A model generated the notes under the pieces. That model saw only the letters and a program-made list of their open reading frames with translations. It was not told the origin of the DNA and did not search any database. The translations under genes and the position numbers were made by a program. 64,000 bases of DNA from Distichodus sexfasciatus (taxonomy: Eukaryota; Chordata; Actinopteri; Characiformes; Distichodontidae), in contig JAVGVS010000284.1 of assembly GCA_032718565.1 (NCBI GenBank), positions 387,501-451,500 on the forward strand, in the 5' to 3' direction. Shown here piece after piece: positions 54,733-64,000 of the stretch (positions within the stretch are counted from its first letter, which is position 1; the number at the start of each line of letters is the position of its first letter).

Positions 54733-55574
54733 ATGTTCTGCAGAATGAAACTTCAGATTTTGGTGATTTTTCTCTCGGTGGTTATTTCACAACTCCAGTC
54801 AACACGACCGGCAGCGGGACTCATGACAGCACCGGGGCACGACACGACTGCAGGTACCAAGTCGAGCATCATATTGTATGTATGGGTAGTAATCTCGTGT
54901 GTGAAGTAAAAGTTACGTGTGTGTAGGTGAACGTGAGTGATTGTCATTGTGAACACAGCACAGCACAACCAAATGTGAGCTCTGCATTTGACCCATATGT
55001 GAAGGAGCAGTGGGCACCTTACGTTGGGGCAGCACCCAGGGAGCAGGACTTAGGGATGGTACCTTTACCTGTTTGGGATTCAAACCGACAACCCTTTGAC
55101 CGAACACCCTAACCGTTAGCACTACCAGCTGCCCCCAAATGTAGTAACATGCGTGTGTGCAGTAGGGTCACCCTAACCCTAACCCTAGTACAGGTGTGTT
55201 GTATATGTAGAGTACATCTTCTATGAATTTGTATATGTAGTAAGCTTGTGCGTATGGTAAAGTTGCATGTGTAGTAATGTGTGTGTGTGTGTGTAGGTGC
55301 AGTGAGGAGGGAAGTGCAGGCCGAGGACGAGGCTCTGTGTCTGCTGCTGCTGCGTGTGAGAGACGTGGAGAGACATGCCAGCTGTGGAACCAGACTCACA
55401 CGTAGCCGCTTCAACCTCAACCCGTTTGGACTGCGCTTCGGGAAACGCTCCGGAACCTCCTCAAACTCATCACCCTCATTGCTCCACCCGGACCGAACCG
55501 ACCCAACCGGACCTGGCGGACTGCCGCGCGCACTGTTGCTGCTGCTGCCGCCCCGACCGGAGCCCATATCATAA
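54733..55574 (+). CDS. kiss2: Kisspeptin-2 precursor, two coding exons
   Basis: Kisspeptin-2 is a secreted hypothalamic peptide that activates Kiss receptors (Gpr54 type) in reproductive control. Exon 1 is 54733-54853 and exon 2 is 55297-55574, joined in phase 1, for 132 residues. The start MFCRMKLQILVIFLSVVISQ is a signal peptide; an in-frame second ATG at 54745 could also serve. The core decapeptide FNLNPFGLRF is encoded at 55410-55439, followed by GKR (55440-55448), the amidation and cleavage site. Upstream, LC...SC.TRLTRSR matches the conserved Kiss2 pro-region. The precursor then runs on about 40 Pro/Ser/Leu-rich residues to TAA. Position 3 of the core is Leu, where fish Kiss2 usually has Tyr or Phe; Pro5 and the final Phe identify it as Kiss2, not Kiss1 (YNLNSFGLRY). 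It lies between gys2 and ldhb, its known fish location. A SINE occupies half of the only intron. Confidence 0.96.
54925..55135 (-). repeat. SINE family B copy in the kiss2 intron
   Basis: The minus-strand copy fills about 210 of the 443 intron bases: GTGATTGTCATTGTGAACAC ... CAAATGTGAGCTCTGCATTT ... GAACACCCTAACCGTTAGCA. Confidence 0.75.
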
Positions 55575-56058
55575 CATCTACAACAACCACCTGGAGCAGA
55601 TCTCATAACATCTCCATTCTCCTGGACCACACCTCATTCATCCTCCGAAAGCAAAATTCATAACACCACCAGTTTCATCCTGGAACACACTTCATAACAT
55701 CCTCGTTGTTCTGGAACAGACTTTATAACATCCCTACTTTCAGTCTGGAGCAGACCGCATAGCATCACCTTCCACCTGCTGCAGAGTTCATAACATCTAC
55801 ATACATCATCATGGAGCAGAGGTCATATTTCCACCTTCATCCTCCTGAGACAGTCAGCATAACATCTTCACCATCCTCTAAGAGCACACTTCATAACATC
55901 CCCATCACCCAGAAACATATTTCAACAGCACAGTTATCCTGGAGCAAATTTCATCCTGAAGCAGACTTCATATTATCACTCCGTTGCAGCAGACTTCATA
56001 ACACTTCCATCATCCACCGGCAGCAGACTTCACTACATCTCCTCAAGACCTCATAAAA
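55570..56058 (+). repeat. kiss2: Degenerate CATAACATC tandem repeat forming the kiss2 3' UTR
   Basis: About a dozen degenerate units of roughly 30-60 bp with the core GGAGCAGACTTCATAACATC. Core copies start at 55570, 55604, 55659, 55693, 55724, 55758, 55789, 55858, 55892 and 55997, with weaker ones after. The first copy overlaps the TAA stop codon, so the repeat begins inside the coding sequence. Confidence 0.8.
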
Positions 56059-56249
56059 TCTCCACCTCCCTGGAACAGAACTCCACTCATCACCACCACC
56101 CTGGAGACGACTTCAGAATCCTGGACTTTGCGCTGTTAAAAGATGGACAGTTCTGCATGTTTTCTCCCTTAAACTACAGCAAATGTTTTTGCGGTTGATC
56201 ACAGTTATTATATTTTGTTGCATTTATGCTGTTTGTGAATGTTGTGTAC

Positions 56250-56255
56250 AATAAA
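56250..56255 (+). terminator. kiss2: kiss2 poly(A) signal AATAAA
   Basis: AATAAA followed by AGTTTTTATATTGTTTG, about 680 bp after the stop. The downstream T/GT-rich element supports its use. Confidence 0.75.
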
Positions 56256-56464
56256 AGTTTTTATATTGTTTGACCTGATTTTTTAAGCAGCTCCGAACAC
56301 CACGTAACATCCACTTTTCAACCACTAGATGGCAGCAAAAACAACTTTATCCTCACTTTGCATTTGAAAACACATGCAGCACTGTTATTAATGTACAGGA
56401 AACAACTTTACCTGTAAAACATCATTTTATAAACAGAAAGAGACAAACTTTTTTTTCAAATGAG

Positions 56465-56470
56465 TTTATT
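56465..56470 (-). terminator. ldhb: ldhb poly(A) signal (AATAAA on the minus strand)
   Basis: TTTATT on the plus strand is AATAAA on the minus strand, 271 bp after the ldhb stop. It lies about 210 bp from the kiss2 signal, so the two transcripts end tail to tail with almost no spacer. Confidence 0.7.
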
Positions 56471-56740
56471 TCACACTAGGTACAGAAAAATTCCTCCCGT
56501 CCACCCAAATTCCACTTACAGGGTCACGTGTGGCAAATACGCAAATATTGGTCTTTGATCACTCCTAATAACACAGATTACAAAAGATTACAATATCTTC
56601 AAATTGGACCATATCACCTACAATGGACCAGCAAGACAGAAATATAGAAATTGACAAGCAAGTGGGGTGTGTTGGGCAGAGGGAGGACGGAGTGTGATCC
56701 AGGTGTGCGAGTGTGCATGTGAATGGTGAGTTTGAGCGAT

Positions 56741-59592
56741 TTACAAATCTTTCAGGTCCTTCTGAATGCCCCAGAGAGTGTCTGCGCTCTTCTTGAGCTG
56801 GGCCACCTCCCCGTCGGTCAGGGTGGTGTTGACCACGCTGGCCACTCCGCTGCTGTTCAGCACACAGGGCAGGCTCAGGTACACCTCCTCCCCGATGCCA
56901 TACATGCCCTACAAAACGGTAAGCGAATTAAAGAGTGATTATTTGTAATTGTGAACACAGCACACAGTGATCCAAGAAGCTCTGCGTCTGACCCATTCGT
57001 GGGGCAGCTCATTCACGTGGGAGCACTTGGGGAGCTTTTTGCATTTCCAATAAGACAAGCTAAAATGGTTCAAATAAAATAAGAAAAATATAGAGTCAAC
57101 GCTTGGGTTATATTCTTGCTGTGCCCATGTCATTTGGTGCCCAGTTTAGTCTCCACAGCTGTATGTGTTATCTCCTCACCTTGACCATGGTAGAGACGGG
57201 GTGAACCCTGCTCAGGTTCTTCACCAGACTTTCAGTCAGGTCAGCCACACTCAGACCGATGGCCCAGTTGGTGTAGCCCTTCAGTCTGATCACCTCGTAA
57301 GCACTGCAAAAATAAAACTCCAAGTTAGCACTCACCACTGACTTACACAGGCTCAACTGTCATCCAGCCCTCATTATCACAATCTGGGTTAACCTAACCC
57401 TAGTCAAAGTCACTCAAATCCTTACGCTCCTTATAAACAAGATTTTATGCTTCCAAAACATTACCTTTATACTAAATGTTTACTTGCTGCCTTATATATC
57501 CCAATCACTGCCACGTGCCACGGCAACCAGGTAATCAATGCTGTTCACTTCACCTGTCAACGTTCATAACGTAATGGCTAATGGTGAACTCACTGCATAA
57601 CCCACACAGACGTAAAACGCAACTTTAGTGTACCTGTCCACCACCATCTTGTGAGTGTCCTTCCAGTTCTCGCTGTCCTGATCGGTGCCGATGGCAGGGT
57701 TGAGCTTCTGCAGGTTGACGCCGGCCACGTTGGCGCCGCTCCACACGGGCACTGCCGATACGCAGATAAACATCGATGAAATCTTGCGTTTATCAGACAA
57801 TCTAACCAAGAACCCAGCCACTGGCGATGCACAAATCAATGTGTTTCCTAATGCCAGCCCCAAGCCTAGTTACACTGCAAAATTTGCCAAATCAAAACGT
57901 AGACAATGACAATCTGATGTGGTAAGCAACCGAGAGAAGAACATCATCTAACCAAGATACTGAAGATTCATCCAGTTCAGTCCTGAATAATCTGAGGACA
58001 TTTCTCTCTGTACAATCATCTCCTAAAAGTATCACATCACTGAGCACTAAAACTTCTGCCCACTGTGCCAGCCGGCCGCTCACCGCTGGAGTCTCCGTGC
58101 TCTCCCAGGATGTAGCCGTTGAAGCTGGTGGAGTGGATGCCCAGCTTCTCTGCCATGAGGTAGCGGAAACGAGCCGAGTCCAGGTTGGTCCCGCTGCCGA
58201 TGACACGGTGCTTGGGCAGGCCGCTCAGCTTCCAGGTCACGTAGGTCAGCACGTCCACTGCAGGGAAGAAGGAAAAAGAGGGTGAACCAAAGGAAACTTT
58301 GCACAAGATCATACCAAAATGATGTAAACAATGACAGTCCTCCACATAGAATCAATCTAACTATAGGTTTATACTTCAGACAACGTCCAAACAAAACTCT
58401 AGGTAGTAGGTCAATGAGAATAATCAGTTAATACTGGAAACACTGCTCTGCTCTAAAGCCACTTTGCAGCAGCAGGGGGAGCAGTTCAGTAGGACAGCTC
58501 CACTGGTAATATGAGAAGTCTTGTATGATTTTTAACTCAAAACTTGCTGCCACATGCACGCGTACAGGTACTGTTTATAATTTGTCGTTTTTCTTCACTT
58601 GACTGCTGCTGCAATATTTGCACATATCACTGAATGTCTCCCGTAACTAAAATGGCAGGTGTTCTTTTTGTCCTGTTCTTCTGGTGAGAAATTGCAAACA
58701 AACCTTTAACTGCACGGTTATGGCAAAACAATAATAGTTGCACTCTCTCTCTGCCCCACCTGGGTTAGACACCACCACGATGATGCAGTTGGGGCTGTAC
58801 TTGATAATCTGGGGGATGATGTGCTTGAAGATGTTGACGTTCCTCTGCACCAGGTTGAGTCGGCTCTCGCCCTCCTGCTGGCGCACGCCGGCCGTCACCA
58901 CCACGATGCGCGAGTTCGCCGTCACCGAGTAGTCTGCCAACCAAACGCACAAGAGGAGGGGCCACAGCAGTTCACATCAGTCTTCATACAGAAGCTTACC
59001 CAAGTAAAATAATTATCACCACCACCATTAGGGCTGGGCACTCATCTCACAAGGAACTGAACATTTTACCTACAAAACGATTAAAGTATGATTTTGTTTC
59101 TGGGTGTTTTTGCCCTAACAGTTCAATGACAAGGTTTGCTCTGTATTTTTAGAAATAATCAAACTAACTAAAATACTTGAAACGGGCAAGATGATGTGGA
59201 TTAGAGGTTCTAAATGTACGTTTTGATTAATTGACTTTTGATTAAAGCTGGTCTCACCCTTGTCAGCAACGATCTTGGGTGTCTTAAGGAAGAGGCTGCC
59301 GTGCTGCAGGTCCATCATCTCCCCCTTCAGCCTGTCCTCAATCACATCAACCAGGGCAAGCTCATCACACAGTTCCTACACAGAGAAACGGGTGCAAAAC
59401 ATCCAACATTCAAACTGCAGTCAAAGTAAAAATGTTTGTGTGTGTTGGGGGACAGTGTCTTACCCTGAGCAGGATGCTGACAGCACAGGCCATGCCCACC
59501 TGGCCCACTCCCACCACCGTCACCTTGTTGGTGGGCACCTGGGCAGCTCCGCCAGAGAGGGGAGTTATGAGCTTCTCTACAACTGAGGCCAT
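56741..59592 (-). CDS. ldhb: L-lactate dehydrogenase B chain, complete, seven coding exons
   Basis: Ldhb interconverts lactate and pyruvate with NAD in the cytosol as a tetramer; the B chain is the heart-type subunit. Exons: 59464-59592, 59258-59375, 58760-58933, 58084-58257, 57634-57751, 57180-57303, 56741-56908. All phases agree and the total is 334 residues, exactly the usual LDHB length. The start MASVVEKLITPLSG follows a GTCCCTAG acceptor and ATC, so the first intron lies in the 5' UTR. Visible motifs: NAD-binding VVGVGQVGMAC, substrate-loop GVRQQEGESR with its arginines, catalytic His in GEHGDSS, NWAIGLSVADL, and C-terminal WGIQKDLKDL. One small oddity is NGYILGEHGD, where vertebrate LDHB usually has Trp in place of Tyr. 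The non-coding first exon ends at 62051 with donor GTATGT. Teleosts may keep ldhba and ldhbb; which one this is cannot be told, though the kiss2 and gys2 linkage suggests the ldhba locus. Confidence 0.98.
56930..57010 (-). repeat. SINE family B fragment in ldhb intron
   Basis: The fragment ATTTGTAATTGTGAACACAG ... GCGTCTGACCCATTCGTGGG lies about 20 bp upstream of the last coding exon. Confidence 0.6.
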
Positions 59593-59595
59593 GAT

Positions 59596-62050
59596 CTAGG
59601 GACAGAGGAAGATAAGAAAGGTAAAGTAACTCCCAGTCAAATTAGCAAAAAGAAAAGATGAATGCAACTTGTGTGTGAGGCTGGAAGGTTGGAGACAGTT
59701 AAACTGCCCCATGCTCACAGCAGCTGTTAGAGGACACAAAAATGTCCCACTGACAATATGACATGCTCACATGATCTGGAGATGCTGTTTTGGGGTAAAC
59801 ACTTTCACATTCTCTAGCTCCAAAAAGGTGTTTTACACTGTAGCTTGCACATTTAGATTAGGTTTTTGTTTGTAACACAGGAGGATCTCTAACACAACTA
59901 AATAAGCTTAGATTTGTTAAATGTCGTGCTTTGTGATTACATTCATCTCAGATCATCAAACCATTTAACCAGTCAGTTCCATACCTGGCCATTTCTCCTC
60001 CTGCATTTGCATTAAATTCATCATTTACAATTCAACTTGAACATATACCTTAAACTGACTTTAAGCACAAAGCTTTGCACAGTTTTCTGACCTAAATGAA
60101 AAATCAAATTTGAAAAAAGTCCTGAGGTAAATGAGAATTAGTTTTAATCATCACCCTCACTAGAGAAGTGGGACCAATCCCCACGTGCAGCAGCTGATCA
60201 CGTGTAACCCACCACTGTGCAACTCAACTGGGGCGAGTAAAGAATGAAAGTGGACGGGGATTTTAGAACCGGCTGCACGCTACAAGCACCTACAGTTATG
60301 TCTGTACTGTGACACTAATCCCCCTCCTCCTCCATTTCTAGCTGCTGATTGGCTGATACTATAATCCTAAAATGACAGTGGGCACACAGTAACTGGAGCT
60401 AAGAACATAAGATTCATCTCTCATTTCTGGTTATCAAATCTGATTGTGGAATGATCCAAACGGACATTAATAGTCAAGGCCATAGCTATGATTTTAGGTT
60501 AATGTGGCAGTTTTAGTATTTCAGTGACTAAAAAACCTAGGGCCTCATTCCTCAACCATTTAGAAGCAATTAGTTCTTAAAACTCATTTGTGCAGTGTTC
60601 ACCAAGAATCAAACATTCACCGATGACTTCTTATTTGAGATTTGCTCATATGTAAGAGCAGAAACTACTATGAACAGTGAAGAACAATTTTACATTTACA
60701 CCATTTAGTGGAAGCGACTTCCATTTTCCTACTTTCAGGGACAGCCTTCCTGCAGCAACTCGGGGTTAAGGGTCTTGCCCAGGAAGCCCCATGATAGTAG
60801 TGCTGGAGGTAGGATTCAAACCCACAGCATCTCAGTTCACAAGTGAGTATGCTAACCACTAGTCACTGTCTAAATTATAAACTTTAAGAAGATTTTCTAT
60901 TTCATTTTTACTCTTTAGTTTATAGTAGGATTCTTAACTTAACCGTGTAAAGTATACTACATTTCTTAAATGCTTTCTGTGCTAATTAACCAATTTTGCT
61001 AAAATTGTACCGCTCTCCACTTGACTGCTGTTAGAATATTTGCATACATTATTGAAGTACGACTTGCACACATTACTAATTGTAATTTTGACAAATGTCA
61101 TTTGCACATACTAGTGATTGTAATTTTTCTCCACTTGACTGTAGTTACTGTACTGGCACATGTTAGTGAACTGCTGCAGATCACATGAACATACAATGCA
61201 AAAACATCGTTCCAGGACCAAAACTGTAGTTTGAATTCTACTTACTTCGTCTCTTTTTCTACCTCTATTTAGAGTTTTTATATTTTATAGCCTATGTATA
61301 TATTTTTGCTCACCCTATGTGCATTACTCGTTCTTTGTGCTCTGTGGGAACTGGAGCCACGTGGTCTCGTCACTCTGTATACCTGTATATAGTAGAGATT
61401 ACACCTTGATGTACACGCACAGGACGCGACTCCTACACGTCCCCACACACGCGAGTTATTCCACTCGTTAGCGCACGTCCACGCCAGAACATTTGATGTA
61501 AAGGTACCGGGTACAACACGACAATTAAGAGGAATAAATAGGGCTGGGTAATGAGAGACTCCCGCGTGTCCGCGCGCCTCCGTTAATCACCTGAAGCCCC
61601 GGTTTCCACGCGACGGGTAATTAGAGGCCTACTGACGTCACCGACCTCACCGCGTCCTTGACGGTGACCGTTGCCGAGTTAAAGCAGGAGAAACAACAAC
61701 AATAATAATAATAATAATAATAACTTGGCTCCAACAATAAATTGTTAACACCAATAATAACGAGGCCGGAGCGGCCCTCACGCGCGTACGGCAGCGGAAT
61801 CACGGCGCGCACCCACGGGATGTGGCGCTCGTGCCCGTGTCGGTGCTCGTGTCCGCGCGGCCTCTTCCTGAAGCAGCGCCAAGTCTGTAACTTCACCACA
61901 ACTCTTCTCACAAGTAACAAACGACGCGTTTCAGCTACAAAAACACACGCTGCGAGCTAAAAAACGCCTCATGAAGGTCTGCGCGGTGCAAAGCCCCAAC
62001 ACCAAACGGCCAAGATCTCACGAGTCTCACCATCGTCACAAAGAACATAC
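59596..62050 (-). other. ldhb: ldhb intron 1 (5' UTR intron)
   Basis: The intron runs from donor GTATGT at 62050 to the acceptor before 59595. It contains a family A SINE (60690-60865, -) and an (AAT)n run at 61699-61722, and becomes CpG-rich beyond about 61560. No other exon is recognised. Confidence 0.6.
60690..60865 (-). repeat. SINE family A copy
   Basis: The minus-strand copy runs from TTTACACCATTTAGTGGAAG through AACTCGGGGTTAAGGGTCTT and GTGCTGGAGGTAGGATTCAA to GCTAACCACTAGTCACTG. Confidence 0.75.
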
Positions 62051-62380
62051 CTCATTCTAAACCCACAAGTGCGGCGGTTCATGTGCTCAATAAGTGGTGT
62101 TCAGTGGTGAAGGCGTGTGGAGTACGTACTTGTGCAGGAGGAGTGCGTACCGCGCCGGAGTGAGGGAGTGAGCTGCTGAGAGCAGATGGAGGCTGACGGA
62201 GAGACGCGCTGAGGGAAAAGGGCGTGAGGCTTCCGCCAGGAGGAGCTTCTACGCAAACTCCGCAACGCACGCAGCGTACCGGAAGCGCTGGGTCGGTGCC
62301 TGAACTTGCGCAAACGTAGTGGTGAATACGCGCACGCCCGGACCCCGAACTTCACGCCTCGGTGGTGAAGGTGAACAAAC
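61560..62380 (-). promoter_or_regulatory. ldhb: CpG-rich promoter and non-coding exon 1 of ldhb
   Basis: This is by far the most CpG-dense stretch of the window (for example CGCGCGCCTCCG, GCGCGTACGGCAGCGG, CGCGCACGCCCGG). On the minus strand an exon ends TTAGAATGAG/GTATGT at 62051. Transcription probably starts between about 62100 and 62250. No TATA box is evident, as expected for a housekeeping-type promoter. Confidence 0.7.
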
Positions 62381-62659
62381 CTGGTGATTTAACACGGAGA
62401 ATGAGAACACACACCGCGGATCTACACACTCCATGCTGCCGGACGTGTGAATCACAAAGTTTCATCACATTTACACTTCCAGCCTTTAGAAGACGCTTTA
62501 ACCCAGTGCTTTACAGTCCACGTCTGCTCTTCAGGCTGTAAAGCTGCTTAAATCAACAACCAAGTTACTACCAGCTAAATTACACACCTTACAAACCAAA
62601 GAAAAGTCACAAGTTAGTGCACAGACAACAAGAGTACGTGTTAGTGCGTTTTTGTGAAG

Positions 62660-63140
62660 GGGTAGTTAAAAGTGAAAGTGGGTGATTATTTTTCTTTGTG
62701 AATACACTACAGCACAGTGCACCACAACCACATGGGCAGCACCCAGAAAGCAGTGCTTGGGCATGGTACCTGGCTCATAAGTACCTCAGTGGTACCTTTA
62801 CTGGTCTGTGATTCAAGCTGGCAAACTACCAATCATGGGTTGATCGCCCTAACGGTTACGCAACCAACTGCACCAAATACTTAATATTACTTAGTCTCCT
62901 AGATCAGGGTTCCCCAACCACCCGGCTCAAAGGTGCTTCATAATCCTAATCTTATGACTAGGCAGTTGATAGTGTAACGGTTAGGGAGTTGTCCCGGACC
63001 GGTTAAGGTACCGTCCTCAAGCACTGCTTCTGGGTGCTGCCAAAAAAAGCTGCCCACTGCTCCTTCATGGATGGGTCAAATGCAGAGCTCACTTGTGGTC
63101 GTGGTGCACTGTGTGCTGTGCCGTGTTAATCACTCACTCA
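62660..63140. repeat. Two SINE family B copies in opposite orientation
   Basis: A minus-strand copy at about 62660-62880 (TTTGTGAATACACTACAGCA ... CTAACGGTTACGCAACCAAC) and a plus-strand copy at about 62960-63140 (GGCAGTTGATAGTGTAACGG ... GTGCACTGTGTGCTGTGCCG) lie about 80 bp apart, upstream of ldhb. Confidence 0.75.
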
Positions 63141-63750
63141 CTTAAATTTATTTCAGTGATCACCAACACAGAGTTTCAGTTAGACCACTGCACCACATAT
63201 GAATGGTAAATTGACTGATGGTAAATGTTTACTAGAGCAATAATGATAAAAACTGAGTTTGTTTAGTGACCTCACTTGGAGAGGTGCTACGTGACTTTAG
63301 GAGTCAGTGTAACTCAGAGATACCGGTAATCAAGGAATCAGTTTTTCTTATAGTGGTTCCTCCCTGGGTGAAAGTGAACTAACCTGTTTGCTTCTCTGTG
63401 AGGTTAATTTAACCTACAACACAGGAAATGGCACACAACTCTACTGCCTGTCTGCTGCGGTTATACAAGCTGCTGTGTGAATGTTGTGCTGCACGAGGCC
63501 TGCTAGTGGGAGGATGTGTGAGAGAAAAACAAAAAAAAACATTTGAGAATTTGTTGTAGACTACAGGCTAACCCAAAGCAGCATAGCCCACAAATTTGTT
63601 CTTACTATTGCGAGGTTTTGGGCCCAGGCTTTACTTTGCTGTTTCTGTCCAGTCACGGTGTGGTCCTCAGGTACAGTCCTGACTAGACAGCATTCTTTCT
63701 AGCATTCTTGTTGGGCATGTTTCCAATTTCCAAAAGCTATCATTATCATA
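63141..63750. other. Upstream spacer beyond ldhb, no gene seen
   Basis: AT-rich unique sequence with no exon or RNA gene recognised. Confidence 0.4.
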
Positions 63751-63916
63751 CAGTACTGTGCAAAAAGTCTTGAACCACCTTTTCTTGTGTAGTCTAGAGG
63801 AATAGTATTTACACGTATGTTTGTGCATGTTGAAATAGATCACTGTACATTACTGTCTCATATATAAAGAATATATAAAGAAATGTGCGTTTGCTCAAAA
63901 CGTTTGCACAGCACAG
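63751..63916. mobile_element. Short Tc1-type MITE
   Basis: CAGTACTGTGCAAAAAGTCT at the left and the approximate inverse CGTTTGCACAGCACAG at the right, with TA on both outer edges. At about 165 bp it is a much shorter relative of the element at 38584-39146. Confidence 0.65.
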
Positions 63917-64000
63917 TATATGAAGAGTGTTTCTGGCACACATTTGGGCAGAGCTAACTACTCTCTGAACTACACTAGGCCTTTACGTTTACAGTATCTT

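Noticed and set aside
56738..56743. Stop-codon read-through of ldhb giving the peroxisomal LDHBx form
   Set aside because: The mammalian read-through context is UGA CUA. Here the stop is UAA followed by AUC, so there is no reason to expect it.

Overview
This window is vertebrate nuclear DNA from a ray-finned fish. The evidence is spliced genes with GT..AG introns, dense CA/GA microsatellites, tRNA-derived SINEs, short inverted-repeat transposons, and a kisspeptin-2 gene, a paralogue that mammals have lost. An otophysan-type teleost is plausible, but the sequence alone does not fix the species. The gene order golt1b (last two coding exons), spx, gys2, kiss2, ldhb matches the known vertebrate block GOLT1B-SPX-GYS2-LDHB of human 12p12, with kiss2 in its fish position.

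Layout: 1-2.8 kb is the 3' end of golt1b (+). 5.5-6.9 kb is a complete spexin gene (+) with a TATA box. 7.9-50.7 kb is gys2, liver glycogen synthase (-), for which 15 of the 16 expected coding exons were placed base by base. 54.7-56.3 kb is kiss2 (+), two coding exons, also with a TATA box. 56.5-62.1 kb is ldhb (-), seven coding exons giving the standard 334 residues, plus a non-coding first exon in a CpG-rich promoter. kiss2 and ldhb converge, with poly(A) signals about 210 bp apart. Two genes encode secreted neuropeptides (spexin, kisspeptin-2) and two encode enzymes of carbohydrate metabolism (glycogen synthase, lactate dehydrogenase B). Their shared neighbourhood is ancestral linkage, not a pathway operon.

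The main anomaly lies inside gys2. Between gys2 exons 9 and 11, on the same strand, are five clear and probably more exons of an unrelated gene, a PACS1-like sorting protein (17.7-27.4 kb). Only middle exons are present, one has a frameshift, and a second frameshift is likely from splice phase. gys2 exon 10 (79 nt expected) cannot be found, and a 10-N assembly gap lies at 34,396-34,405. This is either a misassembly or misplaced gap fill, or a real insertion of a pacs1 segment that disrupts gys2.

The introns and spacers are mostly mobile-element debris: two tRNA-derived SINE families, several hAT-like non-autonomous elements with readable 8-bp target duplications (some nested), a degraded Tc1/IS630-like transposon with a hAT-like element inside it, and a GGGGAC/TTAGGG-type intron repeat that abuts three gys2 exons.
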